NCBI GenBank assembly: GCA_041666685.1
Contig: JBAYGJ010000005.1
Span: 1-41,092 of the forward strand
DNA: 41,092 nt
Reading direction: 5' to 3'
From: JBAYGJ01 sp041666685
Lineage (GTDB): Bacteria > Patescibacteriota > Patescibacteriia > UBA10025 > JAHIVO01
Shown here: positions 39,710 to 41,092 of the stretch, one piece after another
Position numbering within the stretch: position 1 is the stretch's first letter
Layout: every line of letters begins with the position of its first letter
Position numbers and translations under genes: made by a program
Notes under the pieces: model-generated
Told to the model about the DNA's origin: nothing
The model's input: only the letters and a program-made list of their open reading frames with translations
The model's database searches: none

Positions 39710-40096
39710 TGTGCTGAAAATTTTACGGGTAATACGGTAGCCGATGGCCGTGAGGAGGAGGGTGACCGGAATTTGGGCGGCAATGTACCATATATGTAGC
39801 AGTGACACCAGGATGAACATGAGGCCGAGGTTCGCTGATCCCAATGAGATGAACAGGATGGCATATTGCTTTGCCTGAGCCTTTACGGTGGTCCGGTCCT
39901 TGTTCCCAAAGGTCCAAAATTTCTGGAACAGGAAATTGGACGCGTAATTGGCCGCGCCGCCAATCGCAGCCGATATGAGATACCAGAAATCGGCATATTC
40001 CGTTAGGACATAAAGGAGCAGGTAGTAGAGGCCGACGCCTACACCGCCCGCCAGCAGGTACTTCACAATTCTCCAGTACCGAGGGGATATAGGCAT
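39707..40096 (-). CDS. GtrA-family membrane protein
   Basis: 129 residues from the ATG at 40096. GGAGGA lies four to six bases before it, one of the few Shine-Dalgarno sites in the window; a TTG at 40114 is in frame but lacks one. Four TM helices, with KYLLAGGVGVGLYYLLLYVL, ANYASNFLFQKFWTFGN and a Lys/Arg-rich end, as in GtrA proteins that flip or help transfer lipid-linked sugars. Promoter at 40130-40157 with a consensus -35. Confidence 0.9.
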   Translation of the reverse strand: MPISPRYWRIVKYLLAGGVGVGLYYLLLYVLTEYADFWYLISAAIGGAANYASNFLFQKFWTFGNKDRTTVKAQAKQYAILFISLGSANLGLMFILVSLLHIWYIAAQIPVTLLLTAIGYRITRKIFST

Positions 40097-40129
40097 GATT
40101 CCTCCGAGTTTCAAAATGTACGTTTGGCT

Positions 40130-40157
40130 ACTTTATCATATGGTGGTTTTCTGTCAA
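40130..40157 (-). promoter_or_regulatory. Promoter of gtrA
   Basis: -35 TTGACA (perfect consensus, 40152-40157), 16-base spacer ending in TGA, -10 TAAAGT (40130-40135). Leader about 28 bases, with a Shine-Dalgarno motif. Confidence 0.65.
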
Positions 40158-40185
40158 TGCAAAAAACTCCCTTTACTGAGTTGTT

Positions 40186-40217
40186 TGCCTCTTTTCTTGG
40201 CAGCAAGAAAAGAGGCA
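40186..40217. repeat. Strong perfect hairpin
   Basis: 14-bp perfect stem (TGCCTCTTTTCTTG with its complement) around a GCAG loop, between the gtrA promoter and the fold-back repeat. No T run follows on either strand, so it is not a standard terminator. Together with the repeat at 40237-40346 it fills the gene-free stretch 40158-40383. Confidence 0.7.
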
Positions 40218-40236
40218 GAAAAGAACTGCCGCCCAC

Positions 40237-40346
40237 TTTGTCATTGCGAGGAACGAGCGCAGTGAGCGACGTGGCAATCTCATTACCAATAACAAGGGGA
40301 TCCTCACGTCGCCCTCACGTTCGTTCGGACTCCTCAGGATGACAAA
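40237..40346. repeat. 110-bp fold-back repeat with inverted ends
   Basis: The ends TTTGTCATTGCGAGGA and TCCTCAGGATGACAAA are inverted copies differing at three positions. Inside, GAACGAGCGCAGTGAGCGACG and the reverse of the right arm also match, so nearly the whole element can fold. The TCATTGCGAGGA/GCAATCTC wording resembles dispersed intergenic palindromes found in many bacteria. No ORF with coding character. Confidence 0.75.
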
Positions 40347-40383
40347 CGGCGCGGCGCGGGGAATTATAATTTTTATGCAATTC

Positions 40384-40407
40384 AAAAAGCCTCCTTATTC
40401 AGGAGGC
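40384..40407 (-). terminator. rRNA operon terminator
   Basis: GCCTCCT and AGGAGGC with a five-base loop, followed on the minus strand by TTTTT (40384-40388). Placed about 12 bases after the 5S 3' end. Confidence 0.9.
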
Positions 40408-40419
40408 GATTTGATAAAA

Positions 40420-40534
40420 CTGGCAGTGGCCTACTTTCCCCACGGTATGCCCCGTAGTATCATCGGCGCTGGCGGGCTTAACTGCTGAGTTCGGGATGGG
40501 ATCAGGTGTAACCCCGCTGCTGAAAACCACCAGA
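40420..40534 (-). rRNA. rrf: 5S ribosomal RNA
   Basis: About 115 bases. On the minus strand it runs from CTGGTGG to CTGCCAG, which can pair as helix I. The conserved CCCATCCCGAACTCAG of loop B/C and GGGGAAAGTAGG are present. Same strand as 23S. The ends are approximate. Confidence 0.93.
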
Positions 40535-40568
40535 GGCCAGCCGGCAATCGTTTTGCCGCCTGCGCCTC

Positions 40569-40667
40569 TTACGGCTTGATCGGTGTCAGGTAAAACATGA
40601 ATCCAAAGAATGCAATGACCAGAACAAACACGAAAACGAGTTTGAGGTCGATAATCTTGTTATTCAT
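40569..40667 (-). CDS. Possible 32-residue single-TM protein between 23S and 5S rRNA
   Basis: ATG at 40667, TAA at 40569. The peptide starts MNNKIIDLKLVF and has an almost unbroken hydrophobic stretch (VFVFVLVIAFFGFMFYL) ending TPIKP, like a one-helix membrane protein. It lies in the rRNA spacer on the rRNA strand. No Shine-Dalgarno site is visible. Short length makes chance possible. Confidence 0.4.
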   Translation of the reverse strand: MNNKIIDLKLVFVFVLVIAFFGFMFYLTPIKP

Positions 40668-40703
40668 TTTTTCAATGAGTGATGAGAAATAAATTCAGTG
40701 TAT

Positions 40704-41092
<389 letters not shown>

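Noticed and set aside
40124..40385. Open frames of about 70 codons on both strands beside the rRNA operon.
   Set aside because: They lie over the hairpin and fold-back repeat, overlap each other and have no protein-like composition.

Overview
The window looks like a bacterial chromosome segment of moderate GC with very compact gene packing. About 55 protein genes lie almost all on the minus strand, many overlapping by ATGA/TAATG or separated by fewer than 20 bases. The many small orphan membrane proteins, the simple enzyme families and the general lack of Shine-Dalgarno motifs suggest a Patescibacteria (CPR)-type or similarly streamlined uncultivated lineage. That placement is inference: no 16S gene is in the window. 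TGA is used as a stop in tight ATGA couplings (e.g. 5011, 16337, 17456), so the standard bacterial code applies rather than a UGA=Gly code.

Layout. 1-3 kb: partial GT2 glycosyltransferase, a deoxyribosyltransferase-like protein and a MacB-type ABC transporter with its own promoter. 3-7.1 kb: EamA transporter, NUDIX, HD hydrolase, CDP-alcohol phosphatidyltransferase, a half-size lycopene cyclase-domain protein and a GNAT protein. 7.2-10.9 kb: MsrB, PanD, alpha/beta hydrolase, PlsC-like acyltransferase, ceramidase-like membrane hydrolase and a membrane protein. 10.9-15 kb: exported phosphodiester glycosidase with FG-GAP repeats, Maf, MsrA and a small exported protein. 15-23.9 kb: PflX-type radical SAM, cupin, second PlsC, nitroreductase, HAD phosphatase, two half-ferritin-like ORFs, a eukaryote-type pyrimidine 5'-nucleotidase, rubrerythrin, MscL, a TudS/DUF523-type protein and a GNAT protein. 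24-27.8 kb: a lone plus-strand membrane protein, an AT-rich insert, a divergent IMPase, HD and NADAR proteins. 28-33.9 kb: two SDRs, flavodoxin, S51 peptidase, TauE/SafE and several small membrane proteins. 34-38 kb: tRNA-Ser(CGA), a 681-residue protein with a transglutaminase-like core, a FAM173-like methyltransferase and endonuclease Q. 38-40.1 kb: KBL, a plus-strand small membrane protein and GtrA. 40.2-41.1 kb: a fold-back repeat, 5S rRNA, a 32-codon ORF and the 3' end of 23S rRNA.

Functional themes. There is oxidative-damage handling (MsrA, MsrB, rubrerythrin, nitroreductase, flavodoxin), lipid remodelling (two acyltransferases, CDP-alcohol transferase, ceramidase-like enzyme, lycopene cyclase-domain protein), nucleotide clean-up (Maf, NUDIX, HD, UMPH-1 nucleotidase, NADAR) and DNA base-damage repair (EndoQ).

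The two most unusual signals are these. (1) In two places a single accessory gene sits between a complete gene and a second, diverged copy of that gene's 3' end (25158-26010 and 34055-36190). In the second case the duplicated tail carries a promoter-like sequence, one copy in front of the inserted gene and one in front of tRNA-Ser. (2) Shine-Dalgarno sites are nearly absent, and at least five genes have a -10 hexamer ending exactly six bases before the ATG, which predicts leaderless mRNAs.
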